Positions 6,180-13,236 of a stretch of 15,766 nucleotides of DNA are shown piece after piece (within the stretch, counting starts at the first letter, position 1; every line of letters begins with the position of its first letter). The DNA comes from W0P28-013 sp963593685. Lineage in GTDB: Bacteria > Bacteroidota > Bacteroidia > Bacteroidales > Paludibacteraceae. The notes under the pieces are model-generated. The model did no database searches. It saw only the letters and a program-made list of their open reading frames with translations, and had not been told where the DNA came from. Both the position numbers and the translations under genes were made by a program. The stretch spans positions 1-15,766 of the forward strand of contig CAVBBP010000054.1 of assembly GCA_963593685.1 (NCBI GenBank), in the 5' to 3' direction.

Positions 6180-7046
6180 ATGAAACGCATTTACACTTTT
6201 CTGTTGGTTGCAATGGCCACAACGCTGTGTGCTACTGCACAGAGTACTGGAATTACTCACGAGTATGTGGATCTTGGCTTGCCAAGCGGCGTGCGTTGGG
6301 CAACCTGCAATGTAGGCGCAACCAGCCCCGAAGAGTATGGCGACTATTACGCTTGGGGCGAAACCACCACAAAAAGCGACTACTCGTGGGAAACATACAA
6401 ATATGCCAATGGTGATTATGATGCTCTTACCAAGTATTGCTCCATTTCTAGTTATGGCAACGATGGTTTTACCGACGCATTAACTACGCTCGAAGCCTCT
6501 GACGATGCCGCCACTGCCAACTGGGGCGGCGCGTGGCGTATGCCCACCGATGCAGAATGGACAGAACTGCGCGAAAACTGCGACTGGGTTTGGACCTACG
6601 ACTATGATGGCACAGGTGTTGCTGGCCATGTTGTTGTGAGTAAAACCAACGGCAACTCTATTTTTCTCCCTGCAGCGGGCTATCGCAGCTTCGACTACAT
6701 AGGCAACGCAGGCCTCTACGGCAACTACTGGTCGAGTTCGCTCGACGCGGACAGCCCGAGCGGCGCGTGGCGCGCGAGCTTCTACTCGGACGATGTGCTC
6801 GGGGGCTACGACAGCCGCTGGTATGGGCAGTCCGTTCGCCCTGTGCAAGATATTAGTTCTCCTGTTACCGCCCTACAGCCAGCAGAAAGCATAGCCCTCT
6901 ACACCGAAAGCGGCCGTGTAATTTGTGCGCAAGAGTTCCAAATTTTCACGCTCACTGGCCAGAATGTTACCGAAATGAACGGCTCGCTCTGTGGCGTTTA
7001 TATTGTGAAAGTCGGAGAGAAAGCGCAAAAAGTGGTAGTGAACTAA
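6180..7046 (+). CDS. Secreted FISUMP / C-type-lectin-like protein with hypervariable block
   Basis: A 288-residue exported protein. Residues 1-20 form a signal peptide (MKRIYTFLLVAMATTLCATA, cut before Q21). The body starts with YVDLGLPSGVRWATCNVGA, the hallmark of FISUMP-type domains (Fibrobacter succinogenes major paralogous domain). These resemble formylglycine-enzyme/C-type-lectin folds. Conserved landmarks are WRMPTDAEW, LPAAGYR, NYWSSS and SVRPVQD. Residues 169-221 form a block with DGR-like codon use (see separate feature). After it comes a tail of about 64 residues ending GVYIVKVGEKAQKVVVN, which looks like a type IX secretion sorting domain, so surface display or release is inferred. 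It is bracketed by palindromic repeats. No enzymatic role is evident; ligand binding is the usual inference for this fold. Confidence 0.8.
   Translation: MKRIYTFLLVAMATTLCATAQSTGITHEYVDLGLPSGVRWATCNVGATSPEEYGDYYAWGETTTKSDYSWETYKYANGDYDALTKYCSISSYGNDGFTDALTTLEASDDAATANWGGAWRMPTDAEWTELRENCDWVWTYDYDGTGVAGHVVVSKTNGNSIFLPAAGYRSFDYIGNAGLYGNYWSSSLDADSPSGAWRASFYSDDVLGGYDSRWYGQSVRPVQDISSPVTALQPAESIALYTESGRVICAQEFQIFTLTGQNVTEMNGSLCGVYIVKVGEKAQKVVVN
6684..6842 (+). other. Putative DGR-type variable region (VR1)
   Basis: Residues 169-221 of the FISUMP protein. In codons 188-216 (L to G), 27 of 29 end in G or C. Seventeen are NNC codons (GAC, AGC, GGC, CGC, TAC, CTC, TTC), interleaved with invariant-looking GCG, CCG, TCG, TGG, GTG and GGG. 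The flanking gene body uses many A/T-ending codons. The pattern is what adenine-targeted mutagenesis of a template rich in AAC codons would give. It aligns with the block in the gene at the right edge of the window. No template repeat or reverse transcriptase is present in the window. Confidence 0.6.
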
Positions 7047-7061
7047 TTGACAATTGACAAT

Positions 7062-7090
7062 GTAGAGCCGTCACAATGTGGCGGCTCTGC
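7062..7090. terminator. Palindrome after the FISUMP gene, likely terminator
   Basis: GTAGAGCCG (7062-7070) pairs with CGGCTCTGC (7082-7090; one G-T pair) around a TCACA/TGTGG inner part, and TGTTTT follows. It starts 15 bp after the stop and belongs to the same family as 5830-5858. Termination of the FISUMP transcript is inferred. Confidence 0.5.
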
Positions 7091-7142
7091 TGTTTTACGG
7101 ATTTTTCCACACAAATAACCAAATCCACAAATCAACAAAAAA

Positions 7143-7205
7143 GGACGCACTCGGTGCGTCCCTACTTTCAACTTTACACACTTTCACACTTTATAAACTT
7201 TCAAA
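7143..7205. repeat. Composite repeat: GGACGCAC palindrome plus CTTT array
   Basis: GGACGCAC (7143-7150) TCG GTGCGTCC (7154-7161), then CTAC, is the exact inverse of the copy at 5787-5809. It runs into 7-9-bp CTTT-led units (CTTTACACA, CTTTCACA, CTTTATAAA, CTTTCAAA) to about 7205, next to the promoter of the following gene. Confidence 0.7.
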
Positions 7206-7214
7206 CTATTTTCG

Positions 7215-7222
7215 TACCTTTG
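7215..7222 (+). promoter_or_regulatory. -7 box for the FAD oxidoreductase gene
   Basis: TACCTTTG fits TAnnTTTG and lies 25 bp before the ATG at 7248. No good -33 TTG is seen 19-21 bp upstream, because that position falls in the CTTT repeat array. Confidence 0.5.
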
Positions 7223-7247
7223 CACGGAATTTTTTCACGGATTTTCT

Positions 7248-8738
7248 ATGAAAATTGTCATTATAGGCGGCGGAATTGCTGGTCTTTCGGCGGGCATTTA
7301 CGCGCAAAAAAACGGTTTCGAGAGCGAAATTCACGAGAAGCACACCATCGTGGGCGGACAGTGTACGGGCTGGGTACGGAAAGGCTACAAACTCGACAAC
7401 TGCGTGCATTGGCTCACGGGTACCAATCCCGAAAAAGATATCTACAAAGTGTGGCAAGAGGTGGGCGTGCTTGGCGATGATGTCGAAATCATACAGCACG
7501 ACTCGTTTATGCGCGTCGAACTGGACGGCACCGCCATCGAACTGTGGCACAACCTCGACCGCCTGCACAGCGACCTGCTGGCACTCTCGCCCGACGACCG
7601 CGACGAAATCGAAAAATTTGTCAAAATAGTCGATGCCTACCGTGCAGTGATGATGCCTGCGCTGAAACCGCTGGAACAGCACAATCTTTGCGACTGGTTT
7701 CGCCTGATAAAAGGCATGCGTCGCCTCGGTCGCATACACCGCAAATTCTCGAAAGTCTCGATTGATAGTTATGCCGCGCGGTTCAAACATCCGCTCATTC
7801 GCAAACTCATCACCACCTACATGCCGAAATCGTACAATATGTCGTCGCTGTTTTATGTGTTCGGCACATTTGTCAGCGGCAACGGCGCACTGCCACGCGG
7901 CGGTTCGTTTGGCATGATAGACCACATGCGACAAAAATACGAATCGCTTGGCGGCAAAATTTTTACCAATCACGAAGCGGTGAAAATCGACATCTCGCTG
8001 GGGCGCGCGCACGATGTGCTGTTCAAAAACGGAGATGTGGCGACGGGCGACTACTTTATCTGCGCTTGCGACACCAACATCACCTTCAGCCGACTGATTG
8101 GCCACGGATTGATGGACAAATTTTTCATTCGCCACTACCACCAACGCAAAGAACACCCGCTCTACAGCAGTCTCAACTGCTTTTTCGGGGTCGATGGAGC
8201 GAACGGAATGCCCAGCACAACCGTTACTTTCGACTGCGAACCTTATATGGTGAACGGCATTGCGCAAACAGGCGTTTTGGTCAAAAATTTCGACTACGAG
8301 CCGTCGTTTGCGCCCGAAGGCAAAAGTCTGTTGCAGACGCTACTCATTCAGTACGAAAACGATTTCGACTACTGGGAAAATCTCTACAACACCGACCGCG
8401 CCGCCTACAAAGCCGAAAAAATGCGCATTGCCAACGACATCAAGCAGCGCATCGAACAGCGTTTCCCCGAAATGGCGGGGCACATCACCATTCTCGATGT
8501 CGTTACACCGATGACTTACTACCGTTTTTGCGGCGCATACAAAGGCGCATACATGAGTTTCATACTCACGCCATTTGCCGCCAAACAGACGAGCCGCGGC
8601 ACATTTCCACACATACGCAATCTGTTTTTGGCTGGGCAGTGGCTGCAACCGCCCGGCGGCCTCCCAAACGCCGTCGTAACAGGCCGTTTCGCCATTCAAC
8701 GCATCTGCAAACGAGCGCACATTAAGTTCAAACAGTGA
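7248..8738 (+). CDS. FAD-dependent oxidoreductase, CrtI/phytoene desaturase-like
   Basis: A 496-residue flavoprotein. The N-terminal dinucleotide-binding motif is G7-G-G-I-A-G12 in MKIVIIGGGIAGLSAG, with E30 at the end of the second strand, where it would bind the ribose of FAD. GGQCTGW follows, as in the phytoene desaturase / retinol saturase / carotenoid isomerase group. A middle block resembles the family's substrate-domain return loop (GNGALPRGGSFGMIDHM). The C-terminal FAD motif is NLFLAGQWLQPPGGLPNAVVTGR. Members act on polyene or other hydrophobic substrates, but no other carotenoid gene is near, so the substrate is unknown. The ATG at 7248 places the FAD motif at the usual position and sits 25 bp after a TACCTTTG box. 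GTTAGAA-type heptamers start about 5 bp after the stop. Confidence 0.88.
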   Translation: MKIVIIGGGIAGLSAGIYAQKNGFESEIHEKHTIVGGQCTGWVRKGYKLDNCVHWLTGTNPEKDIYKVWQEVGVLGDDVEIIQHDSFMRVELDGTAIELWHNLDRLHSDLLALSPDDRDEIEKFVKIVDAYRAVMMPALKPLEQHNLCDWFRLIKGMRRLGRIHRKFSKVSIDSYAARFKHPLIRKLITTYMPKSYNMSSLFYVFGTFVSGNGALPRGGSFGMIDHMRQKYESLGGKIFTNHEAVKIDISLGRAHDVLFKNGDVATGDYFICACDTNITFSRLIGHGLMDKFFIRHYHQRKEHPLYSSLNCFFGVDGANGMPSTTVTFDCEPYMVNGIAQTGVLVKNFDYEPSFAPEGKSLLQTLLIQYENDFDYWENLYNTDRAAYKAEKMRIANDIKQRIEQRFPEMAGHITILDVVTPMTYYRFCGAYKGAYMSFILTPFAAKQTSRGTFPHIRNLFLAGQWLQPPGGLPNAVVTGRFAIQRICKRAHIKFKQ

Positions 8739-8830
8739 TTAGTTAGAAGTTAGCAGTGAGCAGTGAGTTGTGTTTTTGAATGAGGAGTGAGGAATTAGGA
8801 GTGAGGAGTGAGGAATTTTTTAGTGTGAAA

Positions 8831-8853
8831 GTAGGGACGCACCGCATGCGTCC
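8831..8853. repeat. GTAGGGACGCA palindromic repeat
   Basis: The 7-bp stem GGACGCA (8835-8841) / TGCGTCC (8847-8853) is preceded by GTAG. It is a variant of the 5787 and 7143 copies in which the centre reads CCGCA. The left flank GTGTGAAA is the reverse of the CTTTCACAC words that follow the other copies. Confidence 0.7.
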
Positions 8854-8996
8854 AAAAGGTTAGAGGTTAGAGGTTATCGTTTATAGACTTTGACTAAAAC
8901 TAAAACGAAGACTGGGGCGGTGAGGCTGTCGAACCGCAAATTTTCAAATCTTCAAATTTTCAAATAGAAAACCAGAAACTAGAAATAATTTCCCTA

Positions 8997-9066
8997 CTTT
9001 ACACACTTTATACACTTTTCACTTTATAGACTTTATACACTTTATACACTTTACACACTTTACACA
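8997..9066. repeat. Eight tandem 9-bp units (CTTTAYACA)
   Basis: The units are CTTTACACA, CTTTATACA, a 7-bp CTTTTCA, CTTTATAGA, CTTTATACA, CTTTATACA, CTTTACACA and CTTTACACA. The array is preceded by TCCCTA, the end of the GGACGCAC-type palindrome, without the rest of it. It ends 5 bp before the pth stop codon and so would be transcribed as the 3' end of the rplY-pth mRNA. Confidence 0.8.
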
Positions 9067-9071
9067 TTTTC

Positions 9072-9635
9072 TCACTTATTATTGTACTGATTCATGGCGG
9101 TTTGTATGCCAACCAGACAGAATGTGCGAATCATCTCCACGGCTTGTTCAAAGCGTGGCGCAAGCGTTTGGCGTTCATCGGCGGAGAAGCGTCCCAGCAC
9201 ATAATCGACCTGCATGCCGCGCGGAAAATCGTTGCCGATGCCGAAGCGCAGCCGCGCATAAGCCTGTGTACCAAGCAGTTCCTGAATGTTTTTCAGTCCG
9301 TTGTGGCCGCCATCGCTGCCGCTCGGCTTCAGCCGCAGTGCACCCACAGGCAGCGACAGGTCATCGACCACCACCAGCAGATTTTCTATCGGAATTTTCT
9401 CTTGTTGCAACCAATAGCGCACCGCCTGTCCGCTCAGATTCATATAGGTCGAAGGCTTGAGCAGCACCAACTGGCGACCACGCAACCGACATTCGGCCAC
9501 ATCGCCGTAGCGGCGCGTTTCAAAAACAGCATTGGACGCTTCGGCAAAAGCGTCCAATGTGTCGAAACCGATGTTGTGGCGGGTGTGTTCGTATTCCGAA
9601 CCGATGTTGCCCAAGCCAACAATCAGGTATTTCAT
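9072..9635 (-). CDS. pth: Peptidyl-tRNA hydrolase
   Basis: Cytoplasmic enzyme that splits the ester bond of peptidyl-tRNAs dropped from stalled ribosomes, recycling tRNA. At 187 residues it has normal family length. Catalytic and binding residues are all in place: N10 in GLGNIG, H20 in TRHNIGFD, N66 in KPSTYMNLSG, D91-D92 in VVVDDLSLPVG, and N112 in GGHNGLKNI. The start at 9635 gives the standard MKYLIVGLGN N-terminus. It begins 11 bp after the stop of rplY on the same strand, a common rplY-pth pairing, and is presumably transcribed from the promoter at 10350-10320. Confidence 0.97.
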   Translation of the reverse strand: MKYLIVGLGNIGSEYEHTRHNIGFDTLDAFAEASNAVFETRRYGDVAECRLRGRQLVLLKPSTYMNLSGQAVRYWLQQEKIPIENLLVVVDDLSLPVGALRLKPSGSDGGHNGLKNIQELLGTQAYARLRFGIGNDFPRGMQVDYVLGRFSADERQTLAPRFEQAVEMIRTFCLVGIQTAMNQYNNK

Positions 9636-9646
9636 CGTTCAGTCGT

Positions 9647-10234
9647 TTACGCTTTCTCGGCGGCGGCAGCAGCGGCGGCCGAACCCATGGCGGCACGCGT
9701 CAGTTTTACGCTGCACACAACGCTCTGCAAGCCATTGAGCAGTTCGAGATTGTCGAAATGCAGGTCTTTCACCTGTATGGTTTTGCCAAGTTCGAGGTTG
9801 TCGATGTTGATAATGAGTTTTTCTGGAACATTGGCGGCAAGGGCTTTCACACGCAGTTTGCGCATTTCGAGCGAGAGTTTACCACCAGCACGCACGCCAG
9901 CAGCGTGACCTTCGAGTTTGACGGGTACTTCCATCACCACAGGTTTGCCATCGACCACTTGCAGGAAATCGATGTGAAGCACGCGCTCCGACACTGGGTG
10001 GAACTGAATCTCTTTCATCACAGCGTTCACTTTTTCGCCGTTCACATCGAGTTCTACCAAGAAAATTTCGGGCGTGTAGATTAGTTTGCGTACAGCCGAT
10101 TCGGTTACCGAAAAGTGTACATTTTTGCCAGCACCATAGAGTTCGCATGGAATCAATCCTTGCGTGCGGAGTGCTTTGGTAGCCTTGCGGCCGAGGTCGG
10201 TGCGCGTTGCACCATTCAACACAAATGTTTTCAT
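9647..10234 (-). CDS. rplY: 50S ribosomal protein L25 / general stress protein Ctc
   Basis: A 195-residue long-form L25 (Ctc/TL5 type) that binds 5S rRNA in the large subunit. The N-terminal L25 domain (1-90) shows RTDLGRKATKALRTQGLIPCELYG, and the C-terminal beta domain shows HIDFLQVVDGKPVVMEVPVKLEGHAAGVRAGGKL. The tail is alanine-rich (AAAAAAAEKA), typical of Bacteroidota members. The start is taken at 10234 (MKTFVLNGATR); the in-frame ATG at 10261 would add nine unconserved residues. It is the first gene of an operon with pth, with a leader of about 80 nt that can form two hairpins. Confidence 0.93.
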   Translation of the reverse strand: MKTFVLNGATRTDLGRKATKALRTQGLIPCELYGAGKNVHFSVTESAVRKLIYTPEIFLVELDVNGEKVNAVMKEIQFHPVSERVLHIDFLQVVDGKPVVMEVPVKLEGHAAGVRAGGKLSLEMRKLRVKALAANVPEKLIINIDNLELGKTIQVKDLHFDNLELLNGLQSVVCSVKLTRAAMGSAAAAAAAEKA

Positions 10235-10265
10235 TGCTAATTTTTTTAATGTGTTACTCAAAATT

Positions 10266-10309
10266 CAAGCATTTTGGGGCTTGATTTCCCATCACACGGA
10301 TGCTCCGTG
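10266..10309 (-). promoter_or_regulatory. Structured 5' leader of rplY (two hairpins)
   Basis: Between the promoter and the rplY start lie CACGGA/TCCGTG (10295-10300 and 10304-10309, 3-nt loop), which would be at the very 5' end of the mRNA, and CAAGC/GCTTG (10266-10270 and 10279-10283, 8-nt loop). Both are seen directly; a regulatory role, for example autoregulation by L25, is inference only. Confidence 0.4.
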
Positions 10310-10319
10310 AAAAGCGGCG

Positions 10320-10350
10320 CAAAGGTACAACTTTATTTTGAAATAAGCAA
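10320..10350 (-). promoter_or_regulatory. rplY-pth promoter
   Basis: On the - strand, TTG (10350-10348), a 20-bp spacer and TACCTTTG (10327-10320) match the Bacteroidota -33/-7 promoter exactly, with the same spacing as the fic and lepA promoters. Transcription would start near 10313 and give a leader of about 80 nt. Confidence 0.8.
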
Positions 10351-10625
10351 GCGTTTTTTAGTTTCAAATTTCAGAGTTTCAGGTTTCAAGTTAAACTGTT
10401 AAAAACATAGAAACAGCGCGAAGCGCGAGAATTTTTGCGATAAGCGAGCGCAGAGTCAAACTCGTTTGAACTATGCCGAGCGGAGCAAAAATCTTGCGTA
10501 GCAGAAACTTAGAAACAAAATTGCGTCAGCAATTTTGAGAAACTAGAAACCAGAAATTAGAAATTCCCCATGCCTATTCAGTGCCATTATTTCTTTTCTC
10601 TCATCGCTTGCTCGCTTTTGGGTTG
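10351..10625. repeat. Repeat-rich part of the rplY-lepA divergent gap
   Basis: Holds TTTCAAATTTCAG words, AGAAACAGCGCGAAGCGCGAGAA with a GCGC-GAA-GCGC core (10408-10431), a long hairpin element (10431-10492) and the AAAATTGC module (stem 10517-10524 / 10529-10536). No gene is seen. The first and third parts recur, inverted, at 13240-13303. Confidence 0.6.
10431..10492. other. 62-bp nested inverted-repeat element
   Basis: The outer arms are ATTTTTGC (10431-10438) and GCAAAAAT (10485-10492). Inside is AGT-CAAA-CTCG-TTTGA-ACT, a second stem with one bulged A. It is unlike the other modules in the window and lies between the two divergent promoters. Function unknown. Confidence 0.5.
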
Positions 10626-10656
10626 TTGCCACTTTGCATTTTTTTTCGTAACTTTG
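10626..10656 (+). promoter_or_regulatory. lepA promoter
   Basis: TTG (10626-10628), a 20-bp spacer and TAACTTTG (10649-10656) fit the Bacteroidota -33/-7 pattern. The ATG of lepA at 10684 lies 27 bp further on. Confidence 0.75.
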
Positions 10657-10683
10657 CACACCAATTAGCAGATAATTCGCTAC

Positions 10684-12471
10684 ATGAAACGGATACGCAA
10701 CTTTTGCATTATTGCGCACATCGACCACGGCAAAAGCACGCTGGCCGACCGCCTGCTCGAATATACTAAAACGGTGGCAGCCAAGGACTTACAAGCGCAG
10801 GTGCTGGACGATATGGACCTCGAGCGTGAGCGCGGCATCACTATCAAAAGCCACGCCATACAGATGAAATATACCCACAACGGCGAAGAGTACACGCTGA
10901 ATTTGATTGATACGCCGGGGCATGTCGATTTTTCGTACGAGGTGAGCCGCTCCATAGCCGCTTGCGAGGGCGCACTGCTGGTGGTGGACGCATCGCAAGG
11001 CGTGCAAGCGCAGACTATCAGCAACCTCTACATGGCCATCGAGCATAATCTCGAGATAATTCCCGTGATGAACAAATGCGACATGGAGAGCGCAATGCCC
11101 GACACGGTGGAGGACGAAATTGTGGACTTGCTCGGCTGCAAACGCGAGGAGATAATTCGTGCCAGCGGCAAAACAGGCTTGGGCGTAGAGGCGATTCTCG
11201 ATGCAATAGTGGAGCGCATTCCTGCGCCGCAAGGCGACCCCGACGCACCGCTGCAATGCCTTATTTTCGATTCGGTATTCAACAGTTTTCGCGGCATTAT
11301 CGCCTATTTCAAAGTGGTGAACGGCACGCTACGCACAGGCGACGATGTAAAATTTTTCAACACGGGTCGCCAATACGATGCCGACGAAATTGGTGTGCTG
11401 AAATTGGAAATGCAGCCCTGTCGCGAACTGACGGCGGGCAACGTGGGCTACATCATCAGCGGCATCAAAACATCGAGCGAAGTGAAGGTGGGCGACACCA
11501 TCACGCATGTGAGCAGGCCTTGCGCCGAAGCCATTGCGGGATTCGAAGAGGTAAAACCGATGGTTTTTGCGGGCGTCTATCCGATCGAAACGGAAGATTA
11601 CGAAAACCTGCGCTCGAGCCTCGAAAAGTTGCAACTGAACGACGCTTCGCTCACCTTTACGCCCGAAAGTTCGGTGGCGCTTGGTTTTGGCTTTCGCTGC
11701 GGATTTTTGGGACTGCTCCACATGGAGATTGTGCAGGAGCGGCTCGACCGCGAGTTCGATATGGATGTGATAACCACCGTGCCGAATGTTTCCTATTTGG
11801 TTTACGACAAGCACGGCAAAAAGATTGAGGTGCATAATCCAGCAGGAATGCCCGATGTGGCGGTCATCGACCACATCGAAGAACCGTACATTCGCGCCTC
11901 TATCATCACCGCCACCAACTACATCGGGCCGATAATGACGCTCTGTCTTGGCAAACGCGGCGAATTGGTGAAACAGGAATTCATCTCGGGCAACCGCGTC
12001 GAGATTCAGTTCGACCTGCCGTTGGGCGAAATTGTGATAGACTTTTACGACAAACTGAAGTCGATTTCGAAAGGTTACGCCTCGTTCGACTACCACGCCA
12101 ACGGTTTCCGTCCGTCGAAATTGGTGAAACTCGATATTCTGCTCAACGGCGAGCAGGTCGATGCGCTTTCGACGCTCACGCATCAGGACAATGCGGTCGA
12201 TTTTGGGCGGCGTATGTGCGAAAAACTGAAAGATTTGCTGCCGCGCCAGCAGTTCGATATCGCCATTCAGGCGGCCATCGGTGCAAAAATCATCGCGCGC
12301 GAAACCGTGAAACAGGTGCGCAAAGATGTTACCGCCAAATGTTACGGCGGCGATGTGTCGCGCAAACGCAAACTGCTCGAAAAACAGAAACGCGGCAAAA
12401 AACGCATGAAACAGATTGGCAATGTGGAAGTGCCACAAAAGGCGTTTCTCGCAGTGCTGAAGTTGGATTAA
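10684..12471 (+). CDS. lepA: Elongation factor 4 (LepA GTPase)
   Basis: A 595-residue translational GTPase of full family length that acts on the ribosome (back-translocation / initiation quality control). The G1 motif AHIDHGKST is at residues 11-19. The switch region ERERGITIK, the G3 motif DTPGHVDFSYEV, the G4 motif NKCD and the G5-like SGKTGLGV follow. The LepA-specific C-terminal domain ends KKRMKQIGNVEVPQKAFLAVLKLD, with the basic RKRKLLEKQKRGKKRM stretch expected there. The missing EF-G domain IV, together with this C-terminal domain, separates it from EF-G, BipA and TetO. The ATG at 10684 follows a clear promoter. rpe follows 111 bp downstream without an evident promoter and may be cotranscribed. 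Confidence 0.98.
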   Translation: MKRIRNFCIIAHIDHGKSTLADRLLEYTKTVAAKDLQAQVLDDMDLERERGITIKSHAIQMKYTHNGEEYTLNLIDTPGHVDFSYEVSRSIAACEGALLVVDASQGVQAQTISNLYMAIEHNLEIIPVMNKCDMESAMPDTVEDEIVDLLGCKREEIIRASGKTGLGVEAILDAIVERIPAPQGDPDAPLQCLIFDSVFNSFRGIIAYFKVVNGTLRTGDDVKFFNTGRQYDADEIGVLKLEMQPCRELTAGNVGYIISGIKTSSEVKVGDTITHVSRPCAEAIAGFEEVKPMVFAGVYPIETEDYENLRSSLEKLQLNDASLTFTPESSVALGFGFRCGFLGLLHMEIVQERLDREFDMDVITTVPNVSYLVYDKHGKKIEVHNPAGMPDVAVIDHIEEPYIRASIITATNYIGPIMTLCLGKRGELVKQEFISGNRVEIQFDLPLGEIVIDFYDKLKSISKGYASFDYHANGFRPSKLVKLDILLNGEQVDALSTLTHQDNAVDFGRRMCEKLKDLLPRQQFDIAIQAAIGAKIIARETVKQVRKDVTAKCYGGDVSRKRKLLEKQKRGKKRMKQIGNVEVPQKAFLAVLKLD

Positions 12472-12582
12472 AAATCATTTGAAAATTTGAAAATTTGAAA
12501 ATTGAGGTTTCAACGACCAACCGCAGTTGGCTGCTATTACCGAGATATTATTCATTGTTAATTTTTTATTATTAATTGCAAA

Positions 12583-13230
12583 ATGAAGAGATTGCTTGCG
12601 CCATCGCTTTTGTCGGCTAATTTTGGCAATTTGGAGCGCGACATCGACCTTATCAACCGCAGCGAGGCCGACTGGCTGCACATCGATGTGATGGACGGCG
12701 TGTTTGTGCCAAACATTTCGTTCGGATTTCCTGTGCTGAAATTTGTGAAAGAACTCAGCCAAAAGCCGCTCGATGTGCATCTGATGATTGTGGAACCCGA
12801 TAAATTTGTGAACGAGGTGAAAGCCACTGGTGCCATGACTATGAATGTGCATTACGAAGCCTGCACGCACCTGCACCGCACTGTGCAACGCATACACGCT
12901 GCCGACATGCAGGCCGCCGTTACGCTCAATCCGCACACGCCTGTGGAACTGCTCGAAGACATTATCGACGATGTGGAGATGGTGCTGCTAATGTCGGTAA
13001 ATCCAGGATTTGGCGGACAAAAATTCATCGAAAACACCTACGCCAAGATAGCGCGGCTTCGTGCTATGATCGAACGCCACCACGCACACGCTCTCATTCA
13101 GGTCGATGGCGGCGTGAACCTCGACAATGCGCACAAACTCTACGCCGCTGGTGCCGACTGTTTGGTGGCTGGCAACGCCGTGTTTGGTGCCGCCGATATG
13201 GTCGAAACCATCGCCAAACTGAAAGAGTAA
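12583..13230 (+). CDS. rpe: Ribulose-phosphate 3-epimerase
   Basis: A 215-residue TIM-barrel enzyme that interconverts ribulose 5-phosphate and xylulose 5-phosphate in the pentose phosphate pathway; cytoplasmic. Motifs: LAPSLLSANF at the N-terminus (S8); the metal and catalytic residues H33 and D35 in HIDVMDGVFVPN; H66 in DVHLMI; the phosphate-side loop MSVNPGFGGQKFI; and the second catalytic D175 in IQVDGGVN. GNAVFGA near the end completes the phosphate site. The start at 12583 gives the standard N-terminus, and the upstream 111 bp are A/T-rich with a small CCAAC/GTTGG hairpin (12517-12530). No TAnnTTTG box is seen there. Confidence 0.97.
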   Translation: MKRLLAPSLLSANFGNLERDIDLINRSEADWLHIDVMDGVFVPNISFGFPVLKFVKELSQKPLDVHLMIVEPDKFVNEVKATGAMTMNVHYEACTHLHRTVQRIHAADMQAAVTLNPHTPVELLEDIIDDVEMVLLMSVNPGFGGQKFIENTYAKIARLRAMIERHHAHALIQVDGGVNLDNAHKLYAAGADCLVAGNAVFGAADMVETIAKLKE

Positions 13231-13236
13231 TAAGGT

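Larger units (their letters stand above)
8739..9071. other. 333-bp intergenic region between convergent genes, repeats only
   Basis: The gap lies between the FAD oxidoreductase (+) and pth (-), and no gene is seen. It contains GTTAGAA/GTGAGCA heptamers (from about 8743), GAGGAGT/GAGGAAT words (8780-8815), a GGACGCA palindrome (8831-8853), TTCAAAT words and GAAACTAGAAA words, and the CTTTATACA array (8997-9066). No U-tract terminator stands out for either gene. Confidence 0.6.

Noticed and set aside
7206..8267. Long - strand open frame opposite the FAD oxidoreductase
   Set aside because: Shadow frame; the + strand has intact N- and C-terminal FAD motifs and a -7 box.
8997..9066. CTTTAYACA array as a possible CRISPR
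   Set aside because: Units are contiguous 9-mers without spacers.
9102..9908. Plus-strand open frame across pth and rplY
   Set aside because: Runs through two conserved genes of the opposite strand; no domain recognised.
11329..12438. Long - strand open frame opposite lepA
   Set aside because: Shadow of a full-length, well conserved lepA; no motif in the translation.
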